Positions 24,735 through 33,918 are shown, numbered from the stretch's first letter. The stretch is 64,000 bases of DNA from Bradyrhizobium diazoefficiens (GCF_016599855.1 NZ_CP067041.1:6324001-6388000); one strand, 5' to 3'. Made by a program: numbers and translations. The notes: generated by a model not told the origin, from the letters alone.

Positions 24735-26084
24735 ATGGCAAGAGCCGCTAAATCCCATCTTCCTGATCCAGTGTTTCATGAACCCGTGTTCGGCGAAGTC
24801 GACAATCTGCCGGATCCCAACGGGTTTTCCACCGCGCACCCGAGTGACTCCGAGCTGTACAAGCAGATCGGGGATCTCCTAAAGAAAGACGTGGTCGCCA
24901 TTCCGCAGTCGCGCATTGCGGCCGACGCGGTATTCCCGCTGGCTGTGGCCTATGGGAGCCACGGCCCGCAAGTCAACAAGCTGATCGAGGACGCCGGGAA
25001 GATCATCTTCCATGCGCTTGGCGATTCCGGAGCATCGAACATCCGGAAATACGCCGATGAACTCCACGTCTCCGACCAGGTGACGCTCGATGCAGCTTCG
25101 TCATCTGGCGGCAACCGGCCCGCGTTCCTGTTCCATCTCGGCGATGTCGTCTACAATTTCGGCGAGGCGCAGTACTACTACGATCAGTTCTACGATCCCT
25201 TCCGCAACTATCCGGCTCCGATCTTCGCGATTCCCGGTAACCACGATTCCTTCGTCGTTCCGGACACCCCGGAGGGGCGGACTCCGCTAGAGACGTTCCA
25301 GCGGAATTTCTGCGCGACCGAGCGCACCATCACCCGGGAAGCGGGATCCTTGCACCGGACCGCGATGATCCAGCCCTCGGTCTATTTCACGCTGGACGCC
25401 CCGTTCGTCAGGATCATCGGCCTGTTCAGCAACGCGCTGGAAGATCCGGGCGTGATCTCGAATCTCGACTATAACTGGCCGACGGTTTCCAACGTACAGA
25501 TCGATTTCCTGCACGCCCAACTCAAGAGGATCAAGGACGAGAACTACCAGGGCGCCGTACTGCTCGCCACGCATCACCCGCCTTTCAGCTACGCGCCGCA
25601 AAGTGCCGGCGGCGGAGCGGGCGGCAATCACGGATGCAGCACGGTCATGCTCGAGCAGATCGACAAGGTCTGTCACGATGAAGGTGTCTATCCGCACGCG
25701 TTCCTGTCGGCACATGCCCATAACTACCAGCGTTACAGCAGGATCATCGAGTTCGGCGGCAAGGAGATCGATGTGCCGTTCATCGTCTGCGGTGATGGCG
25801 GCCACAACGTCAACCCTCTGGTCCGAGCCGCGCGGGGCCACTCGGCGCAGGAGCCGAACGCCGGCTCGGACGTCAGATATCTCGAGGGCAAGCACCCGCC
25901 GGCGTGGGTCAAACAGCTGCTACTCGAGAAATACGACGACCACAATTACGGCTATCTGCGCGTTCACGTCGACAAGGACGAGCTCAAGATCGGCTTCCAT
26001 CAGGTCGGCGTGCGGACGCTGGCCCAGTCGCGCTTCGACATGGTGACGGTGAATCTCGCCGATCACACCATGGTAGCGAACTGA
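24735..26084 (+). CDS. Metallophosphoesterase
   Basis: The 449-residue protein has the calcineurin-like phosphoesterase metal sites in order: ALGDSG (residues 94-99), LGDVVYNF (135-142), IPGNHDSF (166-173), ATHHPP and AHAHNYQRY. It therefore hydrolyses a phosphomonoester or diester with a two-metal centre. There is no signal peptide, so it is probably cytoplasmic. The N-terminal 85 residues carry no recognised domain, and the C-terminus (about residue 355 on) forms an extra strand-rich part. The HAHNYQR block is reminiscent of purple-acid-phosphatase-type enzymes. No neighbour points to a substrate. Confidence 0.85.
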   Translation: MARAAKSHLPDPVFHEPVFGEVDNLPDPNGFSTAHPSDSELYKQIGDLLKKDVVAIPQSRIAADAVFPLAVAYGSHGPQVNKLIEDAGKIIFHALGDSGASNIRKYADELHVSDQVTLDAASSSGGNRPAFLFHLGDVVYNFGEAQYYYDQFYDPFRNYPAPIFAIPGNHDSFVVPDTPEGRTPLETFQRNFCATERTITREAGSLHRTAMIQPSVYFTLDAPFVRIIGLFSNALEDPGVISNLDYNWPTVSNVQIDFLHAQLKRIKDENYQGAVLLATHHPPFSYAPQSAGGGAGGNHGCSTVMLEQIDKVCHDEGVYPHAFLSAHAHNYQRYSRIIEFGGKEIDVPFIVCGDGGHNVNPLVRAARGHSAQEPNAGSDVRYLEGKHPPAWVKQLLLEKYDDHNYGYLRVHVDKDELKIGFHQVGVRTLAQSRFDMVTVNLADHTMVAN

Positions 26085-26209
26085 GCGGCGCAGGCTGGCG
26101 CTCCTCGCCGCATTGGCTAGCGCCGGCCTGCTGCCAACCTGCTGTCAGCAGCCTGACCCGGCAGGCATTCGCCCTTTCCTGAAGGGCGGACTCGTCCCAT
26201 ATTCGGGGC

Positions 26210-29197
26210 ATGGCGAAGAAAACTGCTCCCCCGAAATCCCCGAAATCCAAGGTTCCGAACTCGAAGGCGCCAAACTCGAAAGCGCATCGCCCTGATGTGC
26301 AGCCGATCGGGCCGGCGCTGGCCGAATTGCTCAATCCCGCGATCAATCGCGGCGATGCCGGGCTGGGATCGGGCACCGGGCTGCAGCCGCCGCCGGATAA
26401 TTCGCGCGACCGCCGCGCCGGGGGCGAGGCCGCCGCGCATCGGGCGCGCGCCTCGACGCCGAAGGAGTTTCCGCAGGACGTCGCATCGGGCAGCGCGACT
26501 CGCGGCTTATCCCTCTCCCCGACCCTTCCCCGCAAGGGAGGAGGGAGCGGAGACGCCGGTGGTTTTGACGAAGCCCCGCAAGCCAATTACGGAACCGCAG
26601 CCACGATTCCGACGCTCGATCCGGAGCTGGCCCGTCAGCTCGGCCTTCCCACCGAGGAGGACGACGCCGAGGCGCTGGCGCGCCCGCCGCGCAGCAAGAT
26701 GGAGGCGCTCGGCGTCAAGGCCACGGCCGACGCGCTGGAATCGCTGATCCGCGAGGGCCGGCCCGAGTTCCGCAAGGACGACGGCTCGATGAAGGTGTGG
26801 ATGCCGCACCGCCCGCCCCGCCCGGAAAAGTCCGAAGGCGGCGTGCGCTTCGAGATCAAGTCGGAATACCAGCCGCGCGGCGACCAGCCGACCGCGATCG
26901 CCGAGCTGGTCGAGGGCATCAATCGCAACGACCGTTCGCAGGTGCTGTTAGGGGTCACGGGCTCCGGCAAGACCTACACCATGGCGAAGGTGATCGAGGC
27001 GACGCAGCGCCCGGCCCTGATCCTGGCGCCGAACAAGACGCTGGCCGCCCAGCTCTATGGCGAGTTCAAGAGCTTCTTTCCTGATAACGCGGTCGAGTAT
27101 TTCGTCTCGTATTACGACTATTACCAGCCGGAAGCCTACGTCCCGCGCACCGACACCTATATCGAGAAGGACTCGTCCATCAACGAGCAGATCGACCGCA
27201 TGCGTCACTCCGCGACGCGCGCGCTGCTCGAACGCGACGACGTCATCATCGTCGCCTCGGTGTCCTGCATCTACGGTATCGGCTCGGTCGAGACCTACAC
27301 CGCGATGACCTTCGCGCTGAAGAAGGGCGAGCGCATCGACCAGCGCCAGCTGATCGCGGACCTCGTCGCGCTACAATACAAGCGCACCCAGGCCGATTTC
27401 ACCCGCGGCACCTTCCGGGTCCGCGGCGACGTCGTCGACATTTTCCCGGCGCACTATGAAGACCGCGCCTGGCGCGTGAACCTGTTCGGCGACACCATCG
27501 AGACGATCGAGGAGTTCGATCCGCTCACCGGCCACAAGCAGGACGAGCTCGAATTCATCAAGATGTACGCCAATTCGCACTATGTGACGCCGCGGCCGAC
27601 GCTGGTGCAGGCAATCAAGTCGATCAAGTTCGAATTGAAGCAGCGGCTCGACCAGCTCCACGACCAGGGGCGCCTGCTGGAAGCGCAGCGGCTGGAGCAG
27701 CGCACCACGTTCGATCTCGAAATGATGGAGGCGACGGGCAGCTGCGCCGGCATCGAAAACTATTCGCGCTATCTCACCGGCCGCCGCCCCGGCGAGCCGC
27801 CGCCGACGCTGTTCGAATATGTGCCCGACAACGCGCTGATCTTCGCCGACGAAAGCCACGTCACCATCCCGCAGATCGGCGCCATGTTCCGGGGCGACTT
27901 CCGCCGCAAGGCGACGCTGGCCGAATACGGCTTCCGCCTGCCGTCCTGCATGGACAACCGCCCGCTCCGCTTCGAAGAGTGGGACATGATGCGGCCGCAG
28001 ACCATCGCGGTGTCGGCGACGCCGAGCGGCTGGGAGCTGAACGAGAGCGGCGGCGTCTTCGTCGAGCAGGTGATCCGTCCGACCGGACTGATCGATCCGC
28101 CCGTCGACATCCGCCCCGCCCGCACCCAGGTTGACGATCTCGTCGGCGAAGTCCGCGCCACGGCGCAGGCCGGCTACCGCTCGCTGATCACAGTGCTGAC
28201 CAAGCGCATGGCGGAGGACCTCACCGAATATCTGCACGAGCAGGGCATTCGCGTCCGCTACATGCACAGCGATATCGACACCATCGAGCGCATCGAGATC
28301 ATCCGCGACTTGCGCCTCGGCGCGTTCGACGCGCTGGTCGGCATCAATTTGCTGCGCGAGGGCCTCGACATTCCCGAATGCGCGCTGGTCGCGATCCTCG
28401 ACGCCGACAAGGAAGGCTTTTTGCGCAGCGAGACCTCGCTGATCCAGACCATCGGCCGCGCCGCGCGCAACGTCGACGGCAAGGTGATCCTCTATGCCGA
28501 CCAGATGACGGGCTCGATGGAGCGCGCCATCGCCGAAACCAACCGCCGCCGCGAAAAGCAGGTCGAGTACAACACCGCCAACGGCATCACGCCGGCGAGC
28601 GTGAAGAAGAACATCGGCGATATCCTCAACTCCGTCTACGAGCGCGACCATGTGCTGGTCGAGGTCGGCGGCCACGACATGACCGACGACGTCATCTCGA
28701 TCGGCCACAATTTCGAGGCCGTGCTCGCCGATCTGGAAACGCGGATGCGCGAGGCCGCTGCCGATTTGAACTTCGAGGAAGCCGCGCGCCTGCGCGACGA
28801 AGTCAAGCGCCTGCGCGCCACCGAGCTCGCCGTGGTCGACGATCCCACCGTCAAGCAACGCACCGTCGCAGGCAAGGCCGGCGCCTATGCCGGCACCAAG
28901 AAATACGGCGACGCCGCCAACCTGCCGGTCAGCGCGATGAAGAACAAGAGCGCTGCAACCGCGCTCAAGGTTGGTAGCGGCAAAGGTTCGCGCGTGCACA
29001 AGCCGCATCTTGATGAGATGCACGGCCCGGAATCGCTGCCCTACCGCGAGAGCCCGAGCCTGCCGTCAAAGCCGTTCGGCAGCACCAGCCGGATCATCCA
29101 ACCGACGGATTCGCGGCAGTCGGGCCCGGAGTTCGGACCCGCGCCGCGCTCCAGCGGCGGCGCGCCGGGACATCGCGGAGGGTGGAAGAAGAGGTAG
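26210..29197 (+). CDS. uvrB: Excinuclease ABC subunit B, with N- and C-terminal extensions
   Basis: UvrB is the damage-verifying helicase-like subunit of nucleotide excision repair. The core begins near residue 211 ([19 protein letters not shown]), has Walker A GVTGSGKT at 248-255, the beta-hairpin [15 protein letters not shown], the DESH-type [11 protein letters not shown], helicase motifs through IGRAARN, and the C-terminal UVR motif ([16 protein letters not shown]). The protein is 995 residues against about 670 in typical bacteria: roughly 210 extra, low-complexity residues precede the core and about 100 disordered ones follow it. Residues about 100-113 ([13 protein letters not shown]) are encoded by an intergenic-type palindromic repeat inserted in frame. 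The start at 26210 is the first ATG and lies within 125 bases of the upstream stop. Confidence 0.96.
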   Translation: MAKKTAPPKSPKSKVPNSKAPNSKAHRPDVQPIGPALAELLNPAINRGDAGLGSGTGLQPPPDNSRDRRAGGEAAAHRARASTPKEFPQDVASGSATRGLSLSPTLPRKGGGSGDAGGFDEAPQANYGTAATIPTLDPELARQLGLPTEEDDAEALARPPRSKMEALGVKATADALESLIREGRPEFRKDDGSMKVWMPHRPPRPEKSEGGVRFEIKSEYQPRGDQPTAIAELVEGINRNDRSQVLLGVTGSGKTYTMAKVIEATQRPALILAPNKTLAAQLYGEFKSFFPDNAVEYFVSYYDYYQPEAYVPRTDTYIEKDSSINEQIDRMRHSATRALLERDDVIIVASVSCIYGIGSVETYTAMTFALKKGERIDQRQLIADLVALQYKRTQADFTRGTFRVRGDVVDIFPAHYEDRAWRVNLFGDTIETIEEFDPLTGHKQDELEFIKMYANSHYVTPRPTLVQAIKSIKFELKQRLDQLHDQGRLLEAQRLEQRTTFDLEMMEATGSCAGIENYSRYLTGRRPGEPPPTLFEYVPDNALIFADESHVTIPQIGAMFRGDFRRKATLAEYGFRLPSCMDNRPLRFEEWDMMRPQTIAVSATPSGWELNESGGVFVEQVIRPTGLIDPPVDIRPARTQVDDLVGEVRATAQAGYRSLITVLTKRMAEDLTEYLHEQGIRVRYMHSDIDTIERIEIIRDLRLGAFDALVGINLLREGLDIPECALVAILDADKEGFLRSETSLIQTIGRAARNVDGKVILYADQMTGSMERAIAETNRRREKQVEYNTANGITPASVKKNIGDILNSVYERDHVLVEVGGHDMTDDVISIGHNFEAVLADLETRMREAAADLNFEEAARLRDEVKRLRATELAVVDDPTVKQRTVAGKAGAYAGTKKYGDAANLPVSAMKNKSAATALKVGSGKGSRVHKPHLDEMHGPESLPYRESPSLPSKPFGSTSRIIQPTDSRQSGPEFGPAPRSSGGAPGHRGGWKKR
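26509..26547 (+). repeat. Family B palindromic repeat inside the uvrB coding sequence
   Basis: The sequence CTCTCCCCGACCCTTCCCCG followed by CAAGGGAGGAGGGAG has the same core as the family B intergenic repeats at 38227-38357 and 43100-43232, but here it is read in frame as [13 protein letters not shown] within the variable N-terminal extension of UvrB. Confidence 0.75.
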
Positions 29198-29278
29198 GTT
29201 GTCCGGTCACTAAGGGCGGAGTCGCGATTTGAGATGGCTCGAGCCCTACTCCTGTGCCTGATCAAAGAGCGGAAAAGA

Positions 29279-29313
29279 TTCCGGGGTCGCGATTTTGCAC
29301 GCCCCGGAATGAC
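29279..29313. repeat. Palindromic repeat, family C (half copy)
   Basis: Half unit TTCCGGGGTCGCGATTTTGC followed by ACGCCCCGGAATGAC between uvrB and the small secreted protein gene. Confidence 0.55.
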
Positions 29314-29319
29314 AATGGC

Positions 29320-29556
29320 TTACAGCTTGCCCTGCCCGTTCACCTGGCTCTGCTGTTGCTGCTGCTTCTCCTGCTCCTTGGCGTGGTGGCGGCCGTAGAG
29401 GCAGCCGGCGGCGGCGCCAAGCATGCCGTGATGACCGGCGTAATGGCCGGCAACGCCGCCGACGATGGCGCCCTTGATGCAGCCCTTAGCGTCGGCGGGA
29501 GAGGTCGCACCCAGCACAAGAAGCGCAGCGGTGACGGCGATGAGCGGGGATTTCAT
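29320..29556 (-). CDS. Small secreted glycine-zipper-like protein
   Basis: A 78-residue protein with a signal peptide (MKSPLIAVTAALLVLG, cleaved after ADA), then KGCIKGAIVGGVAGHYAGHH and GMLGAAAGCLYGRHHA, a glycine/alanine-rich helix with small residues at regular spacing as in glycine-zipper surface proteins, and a glutamine-rich tail (KEQEKQQQQQSQ). Two cysteines flank the zipper. It is probably periplasmic or outer-membrane-associated. Function unknown. Confidence 0.75.
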   Translation of the reverse strand: MKSPLIAVTAALLVLGATSPADAKGCIKGAIVGGVAGHYAGHHGMLGAAAGCLYGRHHAKEQEKQQQQQSQVNGQGKL

Positions 29557-29714
29557 GATCGAGGCTCCTGCAATATCGACGTCTCAACGGGCACGAGCGG
29601 AATGGGTTCCCATGCTCAACGCCCATGGTGAGCTTGCGCCGGCAAACGGCCGGGACCCCGGGGAAAATACGGGGTTATATTGTAAATCTCACATTTCGCG
29701 CTCAATTGTGCATT

Positions 29715-29739
29715 GCGAAAACGTGAATTGCGTTTTCGC
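29715..29739. other. Perfect 9-bp hairpin in an AT-rich intergenic region
   Basis: GCGAAAACG at 29715-29723 pairs with CGTTTTCGC at 29731-29739 around a 7-nt loop. It lies in a markedly AT-rich 290-base gap (29557-29847) and is followed by the terminator at 29779-29822. It could be part of a small RNA or leader. Confidence 0.5.
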
Positions 29740-29778
29740 CGCAATCCCGTATTTGTTCGTACACCAATGAATTGAACG

Positions 29779-29822
29779 ACCCCGCAGCGCTTCCAGCGCA
29801 GGGGGTTGTTTTTCTTTTTTTG
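29779..29822 (+). terminator. Terminator-like hairpin just upstream of the NTF2-like gene
   Basis: Imperfect hairpin: outer CCCC/GGGG, inner GCGCT/AGCGC with loop TCC, then the T-rich tail TTGTTTTTCTTTTTTT. It ends only about 25 bases before the ATG of the NTF2-like gene. No plus-strand gene precedes it within 290 bases, so it either ends a short non-coding transcript or acts as an attenuator. Confidence 0.7.
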
Positions 29823-29847
29823 CAAGCCAGCTTCAGGACTGCCCAAA

Positions 29848-30288
29848 ATGACAGAGCACAGCCTCTGGCGTTTCTCGCGTGCGTTGCACCGCGCGATCAA
29901 CGACAGGTACTTCGAGGATATCGAGGCCCTGATCGACGAGGACGTCGACTGGGCGGTCTATGGCCCGATCGACATGTTTCCGTTCCTGGGCGCGCGGCAG
30001 GGCAAGGCGGCGGTGCTCCAGGTCATCTGCCAGCTCGCCGACAATTTCCATGTGCGGCGTTTCGACCGCGAGAGCATCATGCTGGGCGTCGATTCCGCCT
30101 CCTCGATGCTGCGCTATTCGCTCACAGCGCTGGATTCTGACAAGCCGATCAGCTTGCGCGTCGCGCAGTTCGCCCAGTTCAAAGCGGACCGGCTCATCAA
30201 CATGCGCGTGCTGATCGACACGTTCGATCTGGTCGAGCAGGCACTCGGCCGCGCCATTCATCTGCCAAAGATGGCCGGCGTCGGCTGA
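29848..30288 (+). CDS. NTF2-like (SnoaL-type) family protein
   Basis: The 146-residue cytoplasmic protein has the cone-shaped alpha/beta pattern of NTF2-like proteins: N-terminal helices (LWRFSRALHRAINDRYFEDI), VDWAVYGPIDMFPFLGARQG, then alternating strands ending with FKADRLINMRVLIDTFDLV. Members are often small enzymes or ligand-binding proteins; nothing in the sequence shows the ligand. The ATG at 29848 is chosen because an upstream in-frame start would lie within the terminator T-run. Confidence 0.8.
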   Translation: MTEHSLWRFSRALHRAINDRYFEDIEALIDEDVDWAVYGPIDMFPFLGARQGKAAVLQVICQLADNFHVRRFDRESIMLGVDSASSMLRYSLTALDSDKPISLRVAQFAQFKADRLINMRVLIDTFDLVEQALGRAIHLPKMAGVG

Positions 30289-30501
30289 GGGGACACCAAC
30301 GGGCTCCGCAATTCGGGACCGATCGACTGATGCTCCCGCGACGCGTTCTGGCCTCCAGCCCCGCCGGACGCCGTGGTGGAGAAGCTCGTCATCGGGCGCG
30401 CGCGATTTGCGCGCGGCCCGTTGGTTCGTCATTCTCGATGCCACAATTTCGCAACGATAGTTCCGCATTCTCCGCGCGAACTGGGCTCGCGGGCAAGGGC
30501 A

Positions 30502-31422
30502 ATGGAATTCACGACAGGTTTTGGCTGGAGCAGGCTGCTGCTGGCGGCCGCGTTCATTTTTGGTTCGGTGCTGACGACCCAAGCGCAGATCATTCCGCCG
30601 TTCTCCCGCGCCCCCGCCGCGACCACGCCTGAGGACGAGGAGGCCGAGGCTGCCGAGACCCCCGACGTCAACGACCCCGACGTGCTCAAGGGCATCGACG
30701 TCGACAAGCTCGACTGGAGCCAGCTCGCCATCGACGCCGGCTCGCTCAATGACATCATCGCTGCCAAGAAGCGCGCGAAGGCCGCCGCCAATAGCGGCAT
30801 GAACTGGTCGTCCAACGCCAACGCCAATGGCTCCTCGGCCGTGACTGTGAAGCAGTCGGTCTCCTCGTTCTGGGACACCCGCATCGGCGCCGACATGACG
30901 GTGGCGAAAGAGCCGACCACGATGTCGGAGCTGCTGGCAGAGAAGGCCGCCAATGGCGGCAACCTGCCGCAATCCTCCGGCAGTGCCTGGGCCGCCGCGA
31001 CGGCGCCGGGCGCGGGCCCGGTCTGGGACAAGACCGCGGTGGAGGCCCGCGTCGATCCCGGCACTGAACAGAGCAAGCTCGGGGCGTCGCTGACTAAATC
31101 GGTCCCGCTGTCGAGCGATTATTCGCTGACGCTCCAGAACGGCTACAGCGTCAATCAGCAGGGCACCGCGGCGCTGCCCGGCGTCGGCGGCCACATCAAC
31201 CGCAATTACGAAACCGACCAGACCGCCAAGGTCACGATCACCGACACCGGCACCAGCATCATCGCCGGCCAGACCATGTCGACCACCGACGACAAATGGC
31301 TGCGCAAGGTCGGCGCCGAGCAGAAGCTGTTCGACAACGTCACCGTCTCCGGTTCGGTCGGCGAAACCGCGCAAGGCGCGATCAACAAGAGCCTGACCGC
31401 GGGTTTCAAGAAGAGCTGGTGA
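30502..31422 (+). CDS. Secreted hypothetical protein, beta-rich C-terminus
   Basis: The 306-residue protein starts MEFTTGFGWSRLLLAAAFIF, a signal peptide cleaved near TTQAQ. An acidic low-complexity stretch follows (TPEDEEAEAAETP), then GIDVDKLDWSQLAIDAGSLN, and a C-terminal half of alternating strands (LGASLTKSVPLSSDYSLTLQ; KVTITDTGTSIIAGQ; KLFDNVTVSGSVGET) that could form a barrel or fibre-like domain. I do not recognise a named family. AAGGG precedes the ATG at 30502; the frame is open further upstream but without a signal peptide. Confidence 0.7.
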   Translation: MEFTTGFGWSRLLLAAAFIFGSVLTTQAQIIPPFSRAPAATTPEDEEAEAAETPDVNDPDVLKGIDVDKLDWSQLAIDAGSLNDIIAAKKRAKAAANSGMNWSSNANANGSSAVTVKQSVSSFWDTRIGADMTVAKEPTTMSELLAEKAANGGNLPQSSGSAWAAATAPGAGPVWDKTAVEARVDPGTEQSKLGASLTKSVPLSSDYSLTLQNGYSVNQQGTAALPGVGGHINRNYETDQTAKVTITDTGTSIIAGQTMSTTDDKWLRKVGAEQKLFDNVTVSGSVGETAQGAINKSLTAGFKKSW

Positions 31423-31593
31423 AGCTTCTTTAGATTCCCGTAACCATACGCCACGGCAAAACCCCCGAATGGTCCGCCCTTGCCGCATCTTGGCCCCGTT
31501 GCGGTCAAAATCGGGCGCACAGATGCACAGGCCTGACACACATCGTCGTGCGGGGACACTCGCGCTGCGCTCAACGCGAACAGGGGAATAACG

Positions 31594-32016
31594 ATGAACG
31601 CCATGCGTCCGGAAAAGACCGAAGCCGCCGAGACCGAGACGGTCGACAGCAACCTCGCCGCCGTGACGGAAGTCGAAGCCGGCATCCGCGATTTCGTCCG
31701 CAACGACATCGCCTATCTGCGCCGGCCGGCCGCGACGACGACCGATGCGCCGCCGCTCGATCCGAGCGCGGAAGCCACCGTCACCAACGTCAACTCGCTG
31801 ATCCAGCGCGTCGCCGGCACCTCACTCGCCGAGATCGAGAATCTGATCTCCGAGCTCGAGAGCCTGCGCGACCTGCTCCATGCCGAAGGCCAGCGCGTCC
31901 AGCGCGAGATCTCCGGCTACGCCCAGCTCAGCCAGGCCGCGATGAAGTCGACCCGCATGATCGCCGACAACGTCGCCCAGTGGAAGCGCGCCGCCGACGG
32001 CCTGCGCAATAGCTGA
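31594..32016 (+). CDS. Hypothetical coiled-coil protein
   Basis: A 140-residue soluble protein. The N-terminal 60 residues are polar with a proline-rich part (RRPAATTTDAPPLDPSAE); the C-terminal half is helical with heptad character (LAEIENLISELESLRDLLHA, then RVQREISGYAQLSQAAMKST). No catalytic motif is seen. A good terminator follows 23 bases after the stop, so the gene is transcribed. Function unknown. Confidence 0.75.
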   Translation: MNAMRPEKTEAAETETVDSNLAAVTEVEAGIRDFVRNDIAYLRRPAATTTDAPPLDPSAEATVTNVNSLIQRVAGTSLAEIENLISELESLRDLLHAEGQRVQREISGYAQLSQAAMKSTRMIADNVAQWKRAADGLRNS

Positions 32017-32038
32017 TCGTTCGGACGAGGCATCACCA

Positions 32039-32076
32039 GCCGCCGCGTTCCCGAAAGGGGGCGCGGCGGTTTTGAT
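32039..32076 (+). terminator. Rho-independent terminator after the coiled-coil gene
   Basis: Stem CCGCCGCG (32040-32047) with CGCGGCGG (32062-32069), a second inner CCC/GGG pairing, and a TTTT run right after. Confidence 0.85.
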
Positions 32077-32114
32077 TCTAGCGACGTGATGGATGCGCGC
32101 ACGCGCTCCCGAAC

Positions 32115-32225
32115 GCAGGTGTCATCGCCCGACTTGATCGGGCGATCCAGTATTCCAGAGACTGCAGTGATTGAACCGAGACGCCGCGGCGTACTGGATG
32201 CCCCGCCTTCGCGCGGCATGATAGT
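32115..32225. repeat. Palindromic repeat, family D (GATCGGGCGATCCAGTATTCC type)
   Basis: Contains CGCCCGACTTGATCGGGCGA, then CCAGTATTCCAGAG and, in the second half, CGTACTGGATGCCCCGCC followed by GCGCGGCATGA. It shows two hairpins joined by a CCAGTA/TACTGG pair. Only one copy is in this window, so the family assignment rests on its palindromic layout. The gap 32017-32385 has no convincing gene. Confidence 0.5.
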
Positions 32226-32385
32226 GGAGAATGGAGTTTGAACCCGCCGCCCTACCCCGGCGACTAATGCCAAGCGCCCGTGCCGCTAACGGCCGGGCTC
32301 GGGGACCCATTCAGATGGAAAGCATTCGGCCCGATACCACGATCCGATACCGCTGCGGCCCGCGCCGAGCCAGTTCGGGACCATC

Positions 32386-32451
32386 ATGCTGCGCTTTGTC
32401 GGGCTGCTGGCGGTTGCGATCGCGATTTTGGCGTTCGTCTATAGCCGCTGA
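32386..32451 (+). CDS. Possible 21-residue membrane peptide
   Basis: An ATG frame reads MLRFVGLLAVAIAILAFVYS and one arginine before the stop. It is a nearly uninterrupted hydrophobic helix with a positive residue at each end, a form seen in small membrane peptides. I see no convincing ribosome-binding site, so it may be chance. Confidence 0.3.
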   Translation: MLRFVGLLAVAIAILAFVYSR

Positions 32452-32492
32452 GGGCGGAGGCCGCGTCGCGGCTCCGCGGAGTTAACGAGATC

Positions 32493-32639
32493 TTAGCGGC
32501 TCGCTTCGACCGTCGAGGCTTCCAGGGTATAGGCGCCATCGGCATAGCCCTTCACGACCATGCCGGCGACCAGCATCACAGCCAAGGTCGCGGTAGCGAA
32601 GATGAATCCGACCAGCTTGAGTGCGCCGCGATCTGCCAT
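32493..32639 (-). CDS. Small single-pass membrane protein
   Basis: A 48-residue protein: MADRGALKLVGFIFATATLA, then VMLVAGMVVKGYADGAYTLE and a short acidic tail. One transmembrane helix at about residues 8-28. The ATG at 32639 has a GGGGA-type purine stretch upstream. Small proteins of this form are common in the genus and unassigned. Confidence 0.65.
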   Translation of the reverse strand: MADRGALKLVGFIFATATLAVMLVAGMVVKGYADGAYTLEASTVEASR

Positions 32640-32828
32640 TGTGCTCGTCCCCTGTCCTCTGCCCAGTTCGTTCAAATAGACAGCGACAGGTTCATAATTG
32701 GTTAGCAACTCGATGGTTCCGGCAACGGCCAGCCATCTCGGGAGGGCTTATGGCAGCAGCCCTGAATCGCGTCCATAGCGCGCGGGCAACACTCGCGCGC
32801 TGTTTTCGGCGTTCATCCTGGAACCGAT

Positions 32829-33308
32829 CTAACCGCCGTTCCGCATCGGCACGAAGGCGGTGGCGGTGATGGAATAGACCTCCTCGCCGCGCTGGTTAAT
32901 GCCGGCGGTGCGGGCGGTCAGGATGCCCCAGCCGGGGCGAGAGCCGGAGGCGCGCTTGTCGATGACGACGCTGGAATAGCTGATGGTGTCGCCGGCCAGC
33001 ACCGGCTTGATCCAGCGCAGGTCGCGAAAGCCCGGCGACGGCCCCCACACCGCGACCTCCTCGCCGCGCCCAGCGGCTTCGCGCGCCAGGCGCTGGCCGT
33101 CGGCGACAAGAAGGCTCATGCAGGCCGAGCCGACATGCCAGCCGGAGGCTGCGAGCCCGCCGAACAGCGAGTTCTTCCCCTCCTCCTCGTCGAGATGGAA
33201 GCGCTGCGGATCGAACTTTGCGGCGAAGGTCTTGATGGACTCCGCCGTGAAATTATAGGTGCCGATGTCGCGGCGCTGGCCGATCTCGATGTCATCGAAG
33301 AACCGCAT
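32829..33308 (-). CDS. MaoC-family dehydratase (second of a tandem pair)
   Basis: The 159-residue protein has a hot-dog fold with the hydratase motif FAAKFDPQRFHLDEE, where the Asp and His five residues apart correspond to the catalytic pair of R-specific enoyl-CoA hydratases. It also shows GGLAASGWHVGSACM and a C-terminal ITATAFVPMRN strand. It likely hydrates or dehydrates a 2-enoyl or 3-hydroxyacyl-CoA. Its ATG shares one base with the stop (TGATG) of the upstream paralogue, so the pair is translationally coupled and may form a heterodimer. Confidence 0.88.
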   Translation of the reverse strand: MRFFDDIEIGQRRDIGTYNFTAESIKTFAAKFDPQRFHLDEEEGKNSLFGGLAASGWHVGSACMSLLVADGQRLAREAAGRGEEVAVWGPSPGFRDLRWIKPVLAGDTISYSSVVIDKRASGSRPGWGILTARTAGINQRGEEVYSITATAFVPMRNGG

Positions 33309-33760
33309 CAGACCGCCCCCGCGCGCCGCTCGATCAGGATCGGCGAGGTCATCTCGCACAGCGCTTCGCCGCTGGCGTTGCGCGCGGTGCATTTGAACTT
33401 GACGATGCCAAGGTTTGGCCGGCTCTTCGAGGTGCGGGCCTCCACCACGTCGACGTCAAGCGTGAGCTCATCGCCCGGCCTGAGCGGCGACAGCCAGCGC
33501 ACCTCGTCAACGCCGGGCGATCCCAGTGAAGCGGCGCCGGCAATAAAGCCGTCAGCCATCATCCGCATCATCAGGGAGCAGAGGTGCCAGCCCGAGCCCG
33601 ACAGGCCACGCAGCATGCTCCTGGCCGCGGCGTCCTCGTCCAGATGCATCGGCTGCGGATCGAACTCGGCGGCGAAGGCCAGGATCTCGTCGCGGGTGAC
33701 ATGGCGCGGGCCGAACGTTCCGTAACGGCCGGTCGGAAAATCTTCGAAGGTCAGGGTCAT
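33308..33760 (-). CDS. MaoC-family dehydratase (first of a tandem pair)
   Basis: A 150-residue hot-dog protein, clearly homologous to its downstream neighbour: FAAEFDPQPMHLDED holds the Asp-His catalytic pair, GLSGSGWHLCSLMM matches the helix, and the end is a CEMTSPILIERR strand. It probably acts on a CoA-thioester with the neighbour. No acyl-CoA dehydrogenase or ligase adjoins to show the pathway. The ATG at 33760 begins MTLTFEDFPTG. Confidence 0.88.
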   Translation of the reverse strand: MTLTFEDFPTGRYGTFGPRHVTRDEILAFAAEFDPQPMHLDEDAAARSMLRGLSGSGWHLCSLMMRMMADGFIAGAASLGSPGVDEVRWLSPLRPGDELTLDVDVVEARTSKSRPNLGIVKFKCTARNASGEALCEMTSPILIERRAGAV

Positions 33761-33918
33761 GTTGGAAAAGCTTTGCGGGACGGACAGATTGTGGCCGCAC
33801 TTTGCGGCAATCTCAACCCGCCGGCCCGCATGGCTCGTGCTACATTCGGCGAGGCGGCCGGACCTGCCTTATTGTCGGATTTGCGCGGCCGGGGGCCGAG
33901 ATTGCCCGGGGGAAAGAG

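Noticed and set aside
27371..29023. 550-codon minus-strand frame opposite uvrB
   Set aside because: Shadow of uvrB codon structure, no domain.
30373..30501. Upstream start for the secreted protein at 30502
   Set aside because: The upstream frame gives a basic, signal-less N-terminus, while 30502 gives a normal signal peptide.
32231..32330. tRNA-like GTTTGAACCCGCCG stretch
   Set aside because: The GTTTGAACC string resembles a T-arm, but no cloverleaf with acceptor, D and anticodon stems can be folded from the flanking bases.
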